A DNA stretch of 14,868 nt from contig CAJLWM010000055.1 of assembly GCA_905210415.1 (NCBI GenBank), positions 1 to 14,868 on the forward strand, written 5' to 3'. A model generated the notes under the pieces. That model searched no databases, was not told where the DNA came from, and saw only the letters and a list, made by a program, of their open reading frames with translations. This DNA is from an uncultured Prevotellaceae bacterium (lineage in GTDB: Bacteria > Bacteroidota > Bacteroidia > Bacteroidales > Muribaculaceae). Positions 14,311 through 14,868 of the stretch are shown one piece after another (the stretch's first letter is position 1; each line of letters starts with the position of its first letter). Made by a program: the position numbers and the translations under genes.

Positions 14311-14342
14311 TTGAATTATTTGCCTATCTTTGCAACGAATTT
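14311..14342 (+). promoter_or_regulatory. Promoter of the repeat-rich gene
   Basis: TTG (14311-14313), 21-base spacer, TATCTTTGCA (TATCTTTG 14335-14342). The leader is about 115 nt. It contains a small hairpin, GCC-GCGA-GGC (14432-14441), with a GNRA-type tetraloop flanked by T-rich and A-rich arms, about 22 bases before the ATG. The hairpin could affect translation of the gene. Confidence 0.7.
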
Positions 14343-14463
14343 ATTGTTATGGTTTATAAAGGAATAGGAATTATTACTTATAAAAGAACAAAAATATAAA
14401 CTAATATAACCTTACTTAAAAAAACATTTTAGCCGCGAGGCGAAATTTTTAACATTGTTATCT

Positions 14464-14868
14464 ATGGATGAGAATACTGAAAAAAGAGTGAAGAGACCAC
14501 GCATTGGTGAAAACAAGGGCGAGGCTATGGAAAATGATGTGCGCTATTCAAACTATGAGTCGCGCGGTGTTCAAGGTGCAGATGATCAAGATTCCGGCAC
14601 TGGCTATAATCAAAATTACAGACAAAGAAATTATGGTGGCCAAGGTGGTTACAATCGTCAAGGCGGTTATAATCAAGGTGGCTATGGCAATCGTCAGCAA
14701 GGCGGAGGCTACGGCAATCGTCAGCAAGGCGGAGGCTACGGTAATCGTCAGCAAGGCGGAGGCTACGGTAATCGTCAACAAGGCGGTGGTTATGGCAATC
14801 GTCAACAAGGCGGTGGCTACGGTAATCGTCCACAAGGTGGAGGCTACGGCAATCGTTCACAAGGCGGA
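14464..14868 (+). CDS. Gly/Tyr/Asn/Arg/Gln repeat protein, partial; probably N-terminal extension of RluB-type pseudouridine synthase
   Basis: The frame opens at ATG 14464 and stays open to the window edge (135 codons, 3' truncated). Residues 1-30 are charged (MDENTEKRVKRPRIGENKG, then acidic). Residues 31-72 become Gly/Tyr/Asn/Gln-rich. From residue 73 there are seven copies of a nine-residue unit, consensus GYGNRQQGG, encoded by 27-bp DNA repeats. No enzyme domain has been reached. Bacteroidales RluB-type 23S rRNA pseudouridine synthases often carry such disordered basic extensions, and I recall rluB lying beside purB in Bacteroides; both points are family memory, not shown here. Alternatives are an RGG-like RNA-binding protein or a repeat-rich structural protein. 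The long reading frames on the opposite strand are by-products of the repeat. Confidence 0.75.
   Translation, partial: MDENTEKRVKRPRIGENKGEAMENDVRYSNYESRGVQGADDQDSGTGYNQNYRQRNYGGQGGYNRQGGYNQGGYGNRQQGGGYGNRQQGGGYGNRQQGGGYGNRQQGGGYGNRQQGGGYGNRPQGGGYGNRSQGG
14680..14868 (+). repeat. 27-bp in-frame tandem repeat, seven units
   Basis: Seven consecutive 27-bp units run to the window edge, each coding GYGNR(Q/P/S)QGG in one frame. Units differ almost only at third codon positions (TAC/TAT, GGC/GGT, CAG/CAA, GGA/GGT) and at the sixth codon (Q, P or S). The array probably continues beyond the window. Confidence 0.95.

Noticed and set aside
14525..14860. Long minus-strand reading frames (95-111 codons) opposite the repeat region
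   Set aside because: They exist because the 27-bp repeat has no stop codon in those frames; the products are low-complexity echoes, while the plus-strand frame has a promoter and a sensible N-terminus.
14680..14868. CRISPR array
   Set aside because: Units are contiguous 27-bp repeats without spacers and are all in one coding frame.

Overview
The window looks like chromosomal DNA of a Bacteroidales species (phylum Bacteroidota), possibly near Muribaculaceae, although family rank is inference. Nearly every transcription unit is preceded by the Bacteroidota promoter form TTG-N18-22-TAnnTTTG (often TATCTTTGCA or TAACTTTGCA). Shine-Dalgarno sites are not evident, base composition is moderate, and the gene families (M16 peptidase, YugP-type membrane peptidase, FecCD-type importer) suit gut Bacteroidales. 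Coding capacity is mostly housekeeping. I see no transposase, integrase, CRISPR array or other mobile element.

Layout. Positions 1-3962 carry four minus-strand genes: histidyl-tRNA synthetase (hisS) with a strong terminator, a YugP-type membrane zinc metallopeptidase, an exported protein of unknown function, and a PfkB-family sugar kinase with its own promoter and terminator. tRNA-Arg(ACG) follows on the minus strand (4132-4205). A large secreted M16 peptidase (4478-7288, plus strand) ends at a hairpin shared with a convergent minus-strand operon (7368-11774). In transcription order that operon holds a lipoprotein solute-binding protein, a FecCD-type permease, an ATPase with an unusual C-terminal extension, and a conserved-looking protein of unknown function. 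Its genes overlap by 4, 1 and 4 bases, so they are almost certainly co-translated. The importer should take up an iron chelate, heme, cobalamin or similar ligand; the sequence does not show which.

Positions 11820-12389 contain no protein gene. They hold the most interesting feature: two tandem, diverged copies of a module of about 150-170 bp. Each has a conserved upstream hairpin with a covarying base pair, a nearly identical Bacteroidota promoter, and a short stretch enclosed by a terminal helix and followed by a T-rich run. I read these as two paralogous small RNAs of about 65-75 nt whose interior sequences have diverged completely. tRNA-Val(TAC) lies just downstream on the minus strand.

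The right end holds purB (adenylosuccinate lyase) with a long leader, followed by the start of a second plus-strand gene cut by the window edge. Its product begins with a basic/acidic segment and then a nine-residue Gly/Tyr/Asn/Arg/Gln repeat encoded by 27-bp tandem DNA repeats. It is probably the low-complexity N-terminal extension of an RluB-type rRNA pseudouridine synthase.
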